64,000 nt of DNA from Baylisascaris procyonis (GCA_037389465.1 JAZARR010000070.1:3190501-3254500), one strand, 5' to 3'; positions 1-14,280 are shown, counted from the first letter of the stretch. Numbers and translations are program-made. Notes: generated from the letters alone by a model not told the origin.

Positions 1-3000
1 AATATTAGAGAAAAGCCTTTGATCTTCCAACAGAACCATTATTCAGCGAAAGGCACACTTCAACTTTCACTTGTAGCGCCTTCAAAACTCGGCAATTATA
101 ATCGCGTCAAAGATGTTTCAATTATAAAGCGCAAAAGGTATCGTGGTCCCATCCTAACAATTTTTTTGTTTGAAGAAATTTTCGAAAAATCCCCTCATTG
201 AATTTGTTGTGAAGAGTTTGAAAAAGAGAAATTGATAATTGAGATGAAGTTGAAATAACACTTATTGCTGTGTGCTTAAAATGCCCGTTGATTCGTTAGC
301 AACTTTCCTTTCTTTCATTGTGGCGTTCCCCAATGATTTTTGCGTCCTAATTGCTAACCCCTCGTCATTTCCTCTCTCTCAAAAAAAAATTGTTTATTTC
401 TATCATAGCCGCTAATCCAAATCAGACGGCGTCATTTACAACATCGATAAAACGGAAAAAGGAAAAGAAAAAAAGCATTTCAACACTAAAAAGAGAGCAA
501 GTTAAAAATTTTGCTGCTATGGAAGCAATTACGAATGGAATTTGTTTTTAGCACAGCTGTGATTTAAAAGAAAAAATTGTGAAGCACAATGCAACGTAAT
601 TAAGACAATCCTATTAAATGTAGCTCTCATTACACGCTTATATGGATAACGTTTCAAAAAAAGAGAGTTTCGTTCATGAATGGCAAGAAACTTCTATCGT
701 TCCATTAACACAAATGTTCAACTTTTTATCTCTGAGTCTAGCGCACAAATTAAAATGCTGGCACAAATTAACAGATCGCTAAGAGTAAATGAGCAAAATT
801 TGAGTCACACATTCGGAGATCTTGAAATAGTCGGATAATAAAGACTGCATTGCAGAAAACGTACCCTCACTTAATTTATGTCATATTTGTGAAGGTTCAT
901 TGTCGAACTCTGCTCATGATTGAGTAATATTGTTAGGAAATGCGAGAAGAAATGCAGCGAAATTACAGCGATGACCTATACTAATGCTAATAGCGGCTCC
1001 CTTCTTGAATTTCTTTAATTTTCTGCTCTTTCGCATGCACTCACAATCAATTACTGACAGTAAAGCAGAGGTATCGTTCGAGAAATATTTTAAAAGTATT
1101 TTAAAATTGCGTTGAAATAATTCTGAAAGTATTTCTGAGAATTTCAAAGTTTTTTTTTTTTAAAGCGAATTAATGATCAGGTTGTCGTTGTTTGTTTTCA
1201 TCGAATATAGCACTTCTCAAGCGGAAATGATACTTCGATAAGAATTCTGATCGATAAGAAATTATTTTTAATTATGTCATACATCTGCCACATTCTAAAC
1301 TGTGTCACTTTCAGATCACTTTTCTCGGAATTTTTTCTCTCACTGTTATTACTGACTGCAATTCGTAAAGGTCAGAAAATTTCGAAACTTTTTTGTGTAT
1401 CGCCAACGATACTGCATGCAGTGTGTTCGAAATTGCAATTTCTGATACACTTTTTATACAAATGCATTAAAACGATTTAATGTCACGGCAGTTGCGCAAA
1501 ATCGGCAGCGATTCAGCTGCTTTGAAAGCAGATTAGTGAACTTTACGAGGCTTCTGAATATAATAGATGTGTAGGTTGTACCTCAGAGTTTTTAAACGAA
1601 GCACACAGGAAGAACGTGAATCGACTTCGCACGAGCCAACATACTGTCATCACCTAGACAACATTACTTATATGTTAAAACTCACTGCGAATGTATGCCT
1701 GCGTTTGTCTCTTTGTCCGATAGTTTCAACCTCTGAAGCAGTGAATCCAAGGTTAAGAAATTTTTTTTTGGTATAAATGTGCGCTATATGATGACCCAGT
1801 GATTTTTGATCTTTTAACTGCGAAATGAACTAAGAATCTGTGGTTTTTATGAATACAATTGGTACTGAGTATAAATCGGCCGGGGTATCTGTTGGGCAAC
1901 GGATTTTCATTTAACACCGTTCGAATTACGCGAAAAGGAACTTTTAGAGGAAGACATATATCGTTGGTTGGTTCACTTCAAACACGAAGGCATTATTTTA
2001 CATGTTTTAGGTTTCGTCTATAGGAGTGGTTGATGAGGTGAGTGGGATGCAAAAGCGCATATCGTTATGCTTCTAAACCTCTCAAGAAATCGAAGATTTT
2101 TTTTGCATCGATATTTTTTCACGCAGCATGACATATGTCAAAACGTTTCAACTTTTAGCATTGCGCGCTTCAAGCATTTCCACAGAGCAAGAATAATACT
2201 GAACTGTGCCTCCGAAATATTCAGAATGAAGCAGTTTTACAGAAACTCAACGATAAAAAAGTGCATTAACGCAAACATCTTTCAAAGTAGCAGTTTCACT
2301 GCACCAACAAACAGTGATCCCACCCAACTGTGCAGCTTAACTGTTGTGACGATTTTAATGACCTCTAAATCACTTCAAAAAGTTACAGTTCAATTAAGTA
2401 ATGCATTCTTTTAATTTTTTCGGTAGCATTTTGAATAAATTGATTATTCACTACAAAGTTGTTATGGTAATCGATTGTTTACTATTGTTTACTGTACTTT
2501 TATTTGATCGTGTTTTGAAATTTTTTTTACTATGAAAATTCCACTATGTTGCATTCTGAAATGAAAAGTCTGATTGAAACCTATTGTAATGCACCACAAC
2601 AGTATTTGTTATTCCGAATTTTATATAAAAGATAGTTTGAAACGCATTTCGATATTATTATTATTATGCAATTATAGATTCCACCAGCAGAATTCGTTAA
2701 TCATTCTTTCAAAGAGAAGCACTTTAGAAATCCCTTTATTTTACTTTGTAGTTTTATAAAGCTTAGATGGCTTCATAAGAAACTTCAAGTGAGCAATGCA
2801 TAGAAGTAGAAAAATGAAAAGAATGTAATACCCGGCAGACCAACAATGGCAGTTCAGAAGAAAAAATTGCAACAGATCGCATGATCGACGAACGAATGCA
2901 CTACTGAAGCAACCTTTACTTAATGCATTTGTCTTGACATTCCCCCCCCTTCCCCTTCTCCTCCCGCACTATATCGCATAGAACCGTTAATTGATACTGG

Positions 3001-6000
3001 CGATGAATCCTCTGATTATGTGTTCAGAATGAAATTCGTCCATTGCCGGGATAATAGGCTAAAACTGTATTCGCTTTTCGAAAACGACTGTTGTGCGCCG
3101 AAAAGATTCAGGATAACGTTTCCTCGCCCTTTGCAATAGGAATGCAGAAAATTGCAGAAAATTTCGTTCCCAATCAATGAGTAGGCGAGCGATTTAGAAT
3201 ACGCATTGAATGAAATTATAGGTTACAGTTTACATTCTTAGTTTTCGCTTATGCTGTATCGGTTGATTGGCGAAGTCAATTATCTGCATTATGCATTAAA
3301 AATTTTCTTTTCCACAATTCCACCTGATTCCGAACTCTTCATCGAATATTCGCTTTATTCTTCACGGAAGATTTTAGTTATATCTTTTTCATATTTTTAC
3401 TCTTTTTTACTAAATTTTTATTCATTATCGATCTTCTCCATTGCTCATTATTTTACTCGAAGCTTATCATATGTGATTGTTTGTTTGGAATTTTCAAGAA
3501 AAAACCAAAGAAGAATATATAAAGCCGATAGGATATTTTTTATGTATTTTGTAGAACTATGAAGGCGCATTTAAGCAACTTGCAAAGAGAAGCCGCTCGC
3601 AAGACGTATTTGCACAACTTACAAATCAAGCATTTTTTCTTCACCCAGTTTGTCGATGTCATACTTTAATGAGCGAGTAAAATGACAAACGTTTAATGTT
3701 TAGTGCTTCGATCACCCAACGAAATACCTCTACGTTCAGCTATGAATTATTTAGCTGAAGCATTTTGCACTGCTAAAAAAAGAGCTCTAGGCAATTGCTT
3801 CTCAACTATGAGATCGCTGAGTGAAAATTCGAATGGAATTTTAGATTCAAATAGTTGAAACTTGTAAAAAAAAACAGTAAAAAATACTCCTCACAAACAA
3901 AGGTTTTGTGCGAAATTTCTTTTATTGAATAATTAATCCCTTTCACTTTTATGATCGTCGAATGAAGCTGATAGGCGCGCAAGAATACTTACACTCAGAG
4001 CGCAATTATGACTGGCGTTCAAGATGAAGGGGGAAGAAGGGATGTGAAAAATTCATACATCCACAATTCGAGGAGCAAGCATCGTACGTGAGGCTTGAGT
4101 AAAATCAGCATACTTTCGAAATTTGAAGAAACTTTTTTTTTTGAAAAGTCATTTTCTACATCAGTCATGGGTGGGCCAAAATGCATGAGTGTTACATTAG
4201 GCAATGTAAATTTAACGTAACAATTTCATATTTAACTAAAAATCGACTCGGAGAGATTCAACAAGCAAGTTAGTGGAAAGGAAAGATGGAATTTTTGAAG
4301 GAAATATGAGCTCTCAAAAAAGCAAATATAACGAAGAAACGAAGCACACGATGATGTCAAGAACGGCAATGAAATGAGAAAAAGTTTTTTTATGCTGACA
4401 AATGTTTGCAATACAAGTTAAGAAGGCATCGATAACGAGAAAGATGCATATTAAGCCTCATTCAAAGCGAAATCTAACTGAAACTGGACACCAATTTAAG
4501 TAAACCACTTCATTTACAATGAACTCTAAAAAGTCTCACCCCTCCCCGTTACATATTTTTATAATATCTGAAAAATACAATGAAGACTTCACAAAAAATT
4601 TTAACGATTTACTTATTTATGCAAATCTTGTGTATTGCTATGAGCTAGCAACTAACAAAACTCAAATGGATAAACTATGTTGACATCACAAATGGATAAA
4701 CTAACAACAAAGTGAATTACTTTGCAACGCAAACAAAACGATCTCTTCACCCATCTCCATAATAAACTCATAATTCGCCTTTGAAAGTGGAGAAAATAAT
4801 TGAGTGAGTAAGAATGGAAATGACATATTGAATTAATAGAGAATTAGCAACTCTTTAAGAGAAGTTCAGCGATGTCCGACTAAAGGCTTCAATGAATTTC
4901 TTGCACAATAGTGAACTGCTAAGGTGGATCTCTCAGCAATATCTGATTTAATACGAAATGAACACCGGTGCATGCAAACGCTCACTAAATTCTGAGGCAT
5001 CCCACTCTACATCCTCCATTATTTGGATGCGATATTTCAAGGGAAATATTGTATTTATCATATATCGATAAAGAGTGAGTTAAGTATTATAACAGTTAGC
5101 AATTTCCACAGCATCAGCGCCCCCCCCCCCCCGCTCGCATACCGAACAAATTGCACTTAAATGGCTGCAATTTTAAACTCATTTTCAGGTAGCCTTCCTT
5201 TTTTGGCACTTTATGGAAGAATTTTCACAGGTAGTGTTTCATAAAGTTCCTCTGGATATCGAAGGTAAGACGCAAAAAGGAGCCCTAATCCTTGGCAATT
5301 TGCTCGAGGGATGGTTGAAGTGGAGTGCGTGAGCTCGGTAGGGATTCTTTCCTCAATTTCTTTGTTATCATCTTTCGCTGGGCTTCGAAATTATCAAGAA
5401 GAGCTCCAATCTCTATTTTTGTTTATACATCCTAGCTGGCTATAAGCATTGTGAACAATTCTAGTCGACAACTGTGAAAGTTTTGACGACGATCATCCGT
5501 TAAATGTTCTTTTTATGATCTCTCGTACATAAATGCAGTTCCTCGAAAAAATTTGCTCTCGAAATTTGCATTCGGTATTTTTTCATCGGCACAGTTTTGT
5601 CCGCTATCTATTTACCTACTGAGATTCACTGGTGATAAATTAAGCATCTTTAAGCCCCGAATATATTCTTCTTATGTCCCCTTCCTTACCGAAAAAGGAT
5701 ACAAACTGTTACGTTGCCCTCGATCCTTGCCTTTGCCCCCCTCTGCCTCCTCCCTTCTCACTTCACAGCCCTCCCTCTCTCCTTAAAAAACAAACAAAAA
5801 AAAAATTCGGAAGCCTCCAAAAGCCAGTTCGAATGATCGTAACAAATAACAAACTTTTCAATTATTAACTGTTCCAATTAATTTTAACCAGTAGCTGACT
5901 TCAGTCTCATTTTTGGTTATTAGGAGCATTGTGCTCAATGGCATCGAATTTGCATTGCATTGCCGAGGAGTGAACTCACTGAAAAAGAAACTGTGCAATC

Positions 6001-6483
6001 TTCTATTGGTGTTTATTGATGTCGCAATTCAGATTTGCGTTAAAGAATGTCTCCCAATTGTCTCTCATTGCCACTATTCGTTTCTCATTCGATTAACTCT
6101 GATTCAGCGCCGCCTTAATTCAACAACTTCTTTTGTTAGGGGATTTTTTTTTTATTTGCAACTCGAATGGTAACGCCTATAGAATTTGCATTTGCAAAAT
6201 TGATACATGACATCTTTGCAAAAGTTTTCCATTTTTGCATTCATATTGAGCAAGTTCGTTTCTAAATCAGTGAGAATTAATTCCTCAGAGAGCTCTACGC
6301 AAATATATTTGTCAATTTTTTTCATTGAAACTCATATAAGCTCCTCGTTTAGGTGAGTCTCTTATCGGCACGGAGAATGGTGAGCATATCCGCACAAATC
6401 GAATGAAAATTTCAATGAGAAAGTGCTCAATATTTTCGTTGCCAGGTAACCACTATATTTCTCAGACACTTCAAGCGAGCAGA
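1..6483. other. No supported gene
   Basis: AT-rich sequence with scattered short open frames. The longest is plus 2067-2414 (115 codons), whose composition follows base content and shows no motif. A run of 14 C sits near 5119-5132. I see no repeat or RNA gene. Confidence 0.5.
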
Positions 6484-7608
6484 TTATTTCTTCTTATATT
6501 TTTTTGCGGCCGTCGAACATTGACGTCGTGTCTGCAAAATTCTCCTTATCGACCGCAATTTAGTTGACAAATCGTTTGCGTCGCATTCATCATAAAAACT
6601 TGGCTCAGTTGAAATCGATCGCCGAGATATGTCAACGATTTCAATATTGTTTCTTCGTTCATTTGCAGTAGTGCTATCGAAGCAGGAAGTATTCAAGTGA
6701 TTTTTGCAATAATTCTTAGCACTGATATGAGACAAAATGAATGCTCACCACAGGGATCGGGTGATGAAACAAGTATTGTGGACTGAGTCTCGAATAGAAT
6801 TGCAACAAATTGCCGAGAATAAATAACCCCTCTATAGAAAGAAATTCAACGTTGTTTTCGTTTGATTAGGCTTACTCCTATTAGCAAAATCGCTTGAGCA
6901 AATTTCCTTCTTTGCTACCTCATCAGATTCGTCGAATCTATATTATTTAAACAATTTCAAAAATCAGAGTCAATTTCTGAAGGTGAGCGCCGACTTTGTT
7001 AGGTGATATTGAGAGAGGGTTGGTTGGTGAAGGATGACATTGCTTCACTGTCCTTCGCTTGAACTTACTACGCTCAATAGCACGTGCCCATCATGAAGCA
7101 AGAGCACTTTTTGACGGCCATTTTATATTCAGAAACACTTTTGGCACTTGACATCCCTCAGTTCAACACATCAACTACATCACTTCTGAAGTCGCTGCAT
7201 TATCTGATAGAGTGAAATGACTGCATGAGCATTTGAATTCTCTTTGCCAAGGGATGCACCGCTTTGAATTTCCCAGATAGATTCTTGGTCAGCGAAATAA
7301 TTCAGCGTGTGCGTTCGACTCGTCTCTGTTCTTTGAATGAACTTTAACCAGTCAGCCATGAGACAAGCGGTATTCAGATGGTGGCATTTCAGTGTTGAGT
7401 GATAGATATCCTTTTGCCTCAGCGTTTCAACTCTCTAAGAAATACAACAAATTCATCAACGAGATAACATTATTTTGTGCTAACAAAGTTTTATCACACA
7501 TGCCGTGGTGAGCTTTACAAGATTTCCTTTCTATTACAAAACTGCGTTGAAAAAATTTTCTACGTTCTACGAATAGTTCAATTTTCTCACTTTCAACAAC
7601 ATTTTCAT
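6484..7608 (-). CDS. Unrecognised five-exon gene, minus strand
   Basis: In transcript order: 7608-7591 (possible first exon, ATG to a GTGAGA donor), 7434-7184 (acceptor TGTATTTCTTAG), 7067-6953, 6831-6749 (acceptor TTTCTTTCTATAG, donor GTGAGC), 6673-6484 (acceptor CTTCGATAG, ends TAA). All junction phases match, giving about 218 residues. Coding-like stretches are MADWLKFIQRTETSRTHTLN, NAHAVISLYQIMQRLQ, NSIRDSVHNTCFITRSL and EIVDISRRSISTEPSFYDE, then a basic tail ending KKYKKK. I see no clear signal peptide, membrane segment or known motif. The third exon has weak splice sites, and the first is short and least certain. It may be the 3' part of a longer gene extending to the right. Confidence 0.45.
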
Positions 7609-10600
7609 CGAAAAAATTAATTATATTTGCCAAATGCTACTTGTAACAATTATTCAAACTTTTTTCGTTTCGTAATTTCAATAATTTTGAGTTTTCGTAT
7701 AAAAAGTTGGAAGAAATGGCAAAATGAATTTAGTGCCCATTGCAGTAATGAAGTTTCAACTCATTTGTTCTGAGAGTTTCATCGATAGAAAACTCTCCTA
7801 AATAGGAACTTCTTGGATCACTAGGCTATGCTTTAACTGGCACTTTGAATATTTTAATTGGCAATTCACAAAGTATCACCTTGCTTTAACTGACATATTT
7901 TGGCAATTCGAAATGCAAACGCATATTCTTTTTTTAAGAGGGAAATACTGTATTCATAGAAGAAAGGAATGCGAATTTGGTACACTGAATTGATACTGAA
8001 TACTCATTTCAGTGCATGTATTTTAGGTTAAATCTGGAGGCGTTGTAGCTATACTGTGTCCAACAGAATCACAAAGTACAGGAAGAGAGTTGAAAACATC
8101 TGTCACATCTAGACTAGAAGAATTTCTATGTATAAAATTCATCAGGCCATTTATATCTTATCGATTCGTTTATTTTCGCACATTTAGCTTCGGTTGAAGA
8201 AATCTGCATTTTTTCTTCGTTGAAATGTGAGTGGAACTGAATTAGATTATTGCCAAAAAAAGAACTGAGGAAAGAATCTGAGCAATTTTATAAATATATC
8301 AAAGTGCTTAAAGCTTTCTTTTAGTTTTCGAATATTTAATCTTCTCAAATAATAATCGAAAATATTTCACAACCATTTGAAGAAAGTTCCTTTTGATATT
8401 AAATAGTGGCAAATTTTATCGAGTTTTTTTTCGACAGTTTCATCAGATCCTTCATAAAATTAATATTTACAATTTAAGCTTCATTTTCAGTGTAACTTCA
8501 CGTTGTATGCAACTAAGTGATAGACTGTACACTTGATATTATGATTTAGGTGTACATATCCTTTATAATCAAGACCAGCGAATATCCGACATCGGAATCT
8601 GAAATACGAGATGATCTACAATAATATAGGAATGATATCCACTAATCGATCAATCGTTCTTCTCTTAATCCCCAAAAAAATCGAACGACAAGTTTTCACT
8701 CTAAAATTTCACTTCAATTGTTTCAAACAATTTGGAAATTCTTGCAAAAACTTTACATCTCTGGGAATATTTCAACTGAATTGAAATTAATACCACAAAT
8801 TATTTTCATATTAGAATGGCAATTCTCTTTTGAATTTTTTGCCGATACGATATTGCATAGATCACTGCAATAAGCGTTTGATTTACGAACTTTTTCAATG
8901 AGATCATCAGAATTTACTGTGGTAAAATAGTGTTAAGCGACCATATAAATATCACTCATTGTTTGTGAAAACTAAAATCACTATGCATATGTAGTGTTAG
9001 TCTCTATATTTCTAGTCGAATGACTTCTGTTTAATTAACTGAGACAAATTAAATATCCACAATGAATGACGCAATTTCTCTTTTATTCTAATCAATTATT
9101 TATTAGAAATGTGAAAAATAAAAATCGACACTTCTTTAGTCGAACAAGACAAATAAAATAGCAAATAGAATTGAGCGAAAAATGCAAACGAAATATCGAC
9201 ATGTTTGGCTGACTATGTCAGCGATTTATTCGAATTTCCCCATAACGCGTCTACGCTAATGATGACGGCGAAACGCTCACTCTTCTCCAACAAGAAAAAT
9301 CTTTACACTCTCATAGAGGGACTTTAGATTCCTAAAGCGTCTATGAAAAATATGAATACAACTCTTAATAACAAGAGTTACTATCTAACGAAAAGTAAAG
9401 CTGTAGTAATGAATTGGTATTCGTAGTTATTCGTACATCTTCACCATTTTAATGAAGACTACAATTTTCCAATGTTATCAAATCTATAGATTGCCTCAGG
9501 CAACCGTTTATTCTTTTAAAGTTGTTGCCACATCGTGTTTCCGATGGCAACCATCTGACAGTAAATGTAATTGGAAAATTGTTTCAATTTTATTCGTGAG
9601 AAACACCATTCGCACCATCAGCATAATATCGCTCAATGCGACGCCATCGAATGAAATCTCGACGCAAGTCGAAAGGAGTCGATTCCGATCGACAATCATC
9701 GAAAAACGATTCTTTAGCATCGTCACTTCGAACATCTTTCGAGCATCAGTAATCATGTAGTTCTTGTTCACTGCTCCAACATTCAGCATTTCGTTTCGTA
9801 CACCATGTCATTTCAACTGCATTAAACTGTAATCTAAATGCATCGGTTCATTGCTATGGGCGTTGTCCATTCGCAGTAATACTGTGAAACGCCTAATTTA
9901 GCAGTAAAGAAATTATTTTTGTAACTGATACACCATTCACCTTGGCTTCAAATTAACTGATGCATTTGAGAGGAAAACGGATAATGAGCATTTGAGAGGA
10001 AGGGAAAAACGAAATATGAGAAGAGGAATGACCCAATAGACATTTGAGAGGAATGAGGCAGTGATTGTTTAAAGCGAATTAATTAATAGATATTTGACAA
10101 AAATTAGATAATAGAGGTAATTAAATTTTGTATGATAGTATCATGTAATATTGCTTTAGTTTATGTCTTTCTGTAGCAAAAAAAATTTGAGCACATTCCA
10201 CTGATGTTTATTGATTTCACTATTGAGTAAATCAGTTTAAGGTCATTCATTGCGTAAATGATAAAACAATTCCATGAACATAATCCGAAAGCATTGATAT
10301 TTCTTTTCAAAGTTTCTTTCATAAGTTTGTATGAACATTCAAGAAATAATTCAACTCAATTTGCGTATAGTATTATCGTTCGATAATAAAAGCAAACGCA
10401 AGTCGTGGACGTTTTCGAGTTTTTTTTTTTGTTTTTTTGTGAGCGTCTTGCCCATTACATTGCTTAATGAGAAACACTGAAAACGGATTAAACGCACTGA
10501 TGAGCTCATTGAGGAGCTTTTCTAAGAGCAATTTAGAGCCGTTTGCAGAGAAATTTTCGTCGATATTTTTCACAGATAATGAACTATGGGCCGATGCTTT

Positions 10601-12420
10601 TGAAAAATGTGCTACACTCTGACTTATCGCAATATCGACTTATTCCATTGCGTATTGCGAATACAACTAAAATATGCAACGTAGAGCAAAACATTCGCTC
10701 ATAATGAGCTCTCCTTTAAGTTATTATCCTAAAGTGGTAATTGTAACAGTAATTAATTGTTGTTATCATTCTAAAATGCTTTTAAATGAAATGATTCTTA
10801 CGTTGAAATAAATTCCTATGCTAAAACCCGTTTAAAAACTCAATGATATTGATTCAAGAATCAATTTGAAGGTCTCACTAACCTCCATTCATGAATCAAC
10901 GATCATTCCATACTCTCCAAGAAACTTCCCAAAAATTTCTTTAATACTATAGCATCACCTATAGACGCATAACCGATCGTGAAATTCATCATGGATTTGC
11001 AACGTATTCTTCGTTTCTAGCAGTCAAACAAATGGGAAAGCGTACTAGAGGAGCCGGCATGATATAATTTCCCTCTCAGTCACGCCGTCAACCAGTCTCA
11101 CAAATTACCGCAGAAAATTAAAATGCACCAATTAATGCCTTCATATTACAACTCATCTGATCGACCGTGCAAAGATTCTATTAAAAAATCTTTTTCTTTC
11201 TGCAAAGCGTGCTGCCCCGAATAAAAAAACCGACTACGGTAGAATGCACGCTAATTTTTAGCACATTTAAATCTATGCAGTTTTTTTTTCAAAACTGACT
11301 AATCAACCAGAGATAAGGTGTGAGAGATCAAATCATATTACAGTGGGCATAATACCTATCAACCTTACAGCTATAGCCTCAATGGCTAACGAGCTCAACC
11401 ACCAAATAGACAAATGGATGTACAAACAAATACGCATAGACATAAACGTTGACGTTTTACATTTTCCCCAGGAAATTTGGAAAACCTCATAAAAAGGAAA
11501 CGTTGCTCTAAAAAAACTGAGCTGTGCACACATATAACTTTAGCGCAGGACACACAGTTTAATTAATTATTTCAACGCATTTGTGGTGGGCGATAATTGA
11601 CTGCATTCGAGATGTTAATTAAGTTTCATATTGTGCATTTCTTTAAATTTAAAAAGATAAAAACTTTAGCAAAACTCAAAGAAGTTAGACGACTCTTCAA
11701 ATTTTGCCCTTTTTGTTTCTATTTAGCAACTTCTGGAAGTATTATTATCACTTCACAAAATTTGTGAAACGCTTTCTCAAACTATAACATAATCTATTCG
11801 AAAAGTAAATTTGCTCTTGAAGCGTTTTAGCTAGCTAATGAGACTTGTTATATGCGATTTAAACCTTCGGGATCACCTGTTGAAACTTTTTCGCAATCCT
11901 CGGTTTCGTTTCGTAGAGCTCATAGTAGCCTATAAAATTCCTCAGTGGAAATTTTGCTGCACCTGCTTAGACGATGTAATGAAATTACCGAGTACGAATA
12001 AACGAGTCTGGATCATATTAGGACGATTGGTATTCAAAAATGTCCCGAGAACACCTAATAACGCATCTTATGAAAATTGGTCATTCGATTATAGGAGCTA
12101 AAAGTTTGCAAGTACGAATAAAGAGTTTGCAGACACGAGTAGAAAAGCATGTAGACAAGGAAAAACGTTCACCACCTTCCCATGTTTACGTGCCAACATT
12201 TCATCAAGAACATTGCTTGATGTTGCCGTAACGCACTTTGCAGTTTGTAATATCATACGAGAATGAAAACTTCTATCTGAATATATAGTGTTGGATCATC
12301 GTTTCTCAAATTGAACCGCATGATCTGATCACAGCAATTGCGTGAGCTTCTCTAATCCATTTTCCCATTTCTTATCAAATCGAAACCAATTATGAGATCA
12401 CAAAGATACCCCCAATATAG
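7609..12420. other. No supported gene; one minisatellite
   Basis: Apart from the 26-bp array there are only weak candidates. One is a GC-raised patch at 9508-9789, open on both strands. Another is a minus-strand frame at 10373-10573 with a run of lysine codons over a poly-A tract. There are also overlapping plus-strand frames at 11838-12231. None has a recognised motif or a splice chain I trust. Confidence 0.4.
9963..10066. repeat. 26-bp degenerate minisatellite, four copies
   Basis: Copies begin at 9963, 9989, about 10015 and 10041, exactly 26 bases apart, with the core CATTTGAGAGGAA (third copy TATGAGAAGAGGAA). It is intergenic. Confidence 0.75.
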
Positions 12421-13070
12421 AGAGATTGGCGAATAAAAGAGAACAAGAACGAAGCATCCACGAAGCAAGCGTCAAATTGCTAGCACCGAAACCCGTGATG
12501 GAATTAGATTGTACACCGACGCTTTCCCGGTTTTATCAAACGTCCTTCTTCAATCGGCTCGAATACAAAAAACTTTGTGAGAGCTTGATAGATTTATAGC
12601 ATACATCCATATGATGCAAATTTGTTTCTCTCTTGCAGATACTATTATAGGTGGTATTATATGTCGTGGGATTGGTGTAACTACAAATACGGCAGCGTAA
12701 GAAAGGCTGATGTCGCGAACTTAGTGAACTATTGTAGTAATTCCTTTAATCTAGCATAGCCAAGTGATTCAGCTATCCCACAACCCCTCTCGCTTACCTC
12801 CCCGTTCTGCTCATAACCGAATCATAATGCACTTTTATATAAGGATTAAGTCTGAATGCAATTGTTCACTGTTGAATTTCAGAAACGAACAAACTTTGGA
12901 ATGCATTTCTGAAGTTTTCTCTTGCAGACGATGATGGGTCGATTTGTGTGTCGTTCAAATGGCCAAAGAAAAAGTTTCTCGATGCAATGGCGAGCCGAAA
13001 TCGTGCAATTGTTTGGCTAAGATTGCTTTCTCATCTCAGATTGTCAATGCGCAAACGGCTTCAATGCTAA
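12421..13070 (+). CDS. Unrecognised coding-like exon pair, plus strand (partial gene)
   Basis: Exon 12421-12576 follows the acceptor CCCAATATAG and ends at a GTGAGA donor. Exon 12928-13070 follows TTTTCTCTTGCAG and ends in TAA. Phase 1 joins to phase 1. The first reads IHEASVKLLAPKPVMELDCT and SRFYQTSFFNRLEYKKL. The second reads ICVSFKWPKKKFLDAMASRN and ends in a basic stretch (RLSMRKRLQC). An intermediate 58-base exon (12639-12696, strong acceptor and GTAAGA donor) is possible but leads to an immediate stop. The 5' end is not found, though an ATG at 12498 lies in frame. No family is recognised. Confidence 0.3.
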
Positions 13071-13842
13071 AACCACGAAATGCCAATCAACGCGAACCGG
13101 CCACTTTTGAGGGACGAAGCCATATAATATGTCGATTAAATGAGCTCTAGATTCTCATTCTTCATCCACTCTTTTATTGGCAAAAAGTTGTGCATATAGA
13201 CATGAATTTGTTAATTCACAGAGAGGGATATGCACTGAATAAGATTCTTGTTGTAGAGGTGGAGGGTTACAAAGTGTATAATAAGATGATGAGTACTATT
13301 TGGGTGGAAAGTGGAAAAAAGTAAGAAGAATAGATTAGCCCTGTAAAGCAAAAACCACTTTATCGAGCCTTGCAATTCATGTTCCTTTTGGTCTTTCTGT
13401 TCTCATCGGGAATTTGCTGATGGTTAGCACCGCTTTAAGGTTGGCAGCAATAATCTTGCTTCGTCGACTATAACCCAGTATCCTTACTTGAAAGAATGTG
13501 AACGATGACGATACAGTAAATTTTAAATGTAACAAATCGTCATAACCGCATACCAGTCAACTCCTTTTGCATCTGATGATGCACCACGCTTGATCTATTC
13601 TGTAATGCTATATTTTTGCTTCATAAGTTATATTGAAAGGTGGAAGTCGCCAACCTCACAACCATACTTAAACCTTTCACCGGAACTGACGTCACAAGGA
13701 GATTTTTTATGAGGAATTTGATTTTGTGTAGTCTAATGGATTTAAAGTGAAATGTATGAAGAAATTTTTTATTGGTCGAGCAATAGGGTTACGGTAGTGG
13801 CAGCTATTTGTTAGGTCTCCGAGGAGCTGCGCAGTATTCTTT

Positions 13843-14103
13843 AGGCACTTGGTCAATAGAAAATGGAAAAAAACAGCTGCAGCTAGCCCATCTATCATTA
13901 ATTTAGAAAGAAGAAATCGATGCCAGCTGTGTGTCGCCTATCGCGCATTGGTCCCACTTGTGCAACACGAAAAACAACACAGCAAACGAGGGCCCATCAC
14001 TTTCAACAAAAACCTCTTCAATATGCATGTCCATCCTATCGAACTCGGTGACGTTTCTTTAAAGCAAAACCCCATTTCATACTCTTCTCCCAAAGATAGT
14101 TGA
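13843..14103 (+). other. Coding-like open frame, plus strand
   Basis: After the acceptor GTATTCTTTAG a frame of 86 codons reads WKKTAAASPSIINLERRNRC, VAYRALVPLVQHEKQHSKRG and FNMHVHPIELGDV to a stop. It enters in phase 2. It could be the last exon of the candidate gene at 12.4-13.1 kb with a different donor there, or an independent piece. No family is recognised. Confidence 0.25.
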
Positions 14104-14189
14104 AAAATTCAGCCTTTTCCAACTTGAGGAAATAATGTGGGACAACAAGCACCACAACAAAATAAAGCAATATGTCCGCATATTGAGTG

Positions 14190-14280
14190 ATGGTCATTCA
14201 CAACAACTATTTACTAAATTTACTTAGTCGATATGTAATTATACACAAATATACGCATGTTAGTTTTATCGACATGAAGG
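14190..14280. repeat. Dispersed repeat, copy 1 (copy 2 near 17422-17480)
   Basis: ATGGTCATTCACAACAACTA here and ATGGTCATTCACAACAATTA near 17420 are followed in both places by an AT-rich stretch and CGCATGTT. The similarity over about 70 bases suggests a small interspersed element or an old duplication. Confidence 0.45.

Noticed and set aside
2067..2414. 115-codon open frame, longest in the left 6 kb
   Set aside because: No motif, no clear acceptor or donor context, and a composition expected from AT-rich non-coding sequence.
9508..9789. GC-raised patch open on both strands
   Set aside because: Several frames are open at once and none shows a motif or a clear splice chain.
10373..10573. Minus-strand frame with KKTKKKTRKRP, or an alternative frame LTKKQKKKLENVHDLRLL
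   Set aside because: The lysines come from a poly-A tract and two frames compete. No second exon could be placed with confidence.
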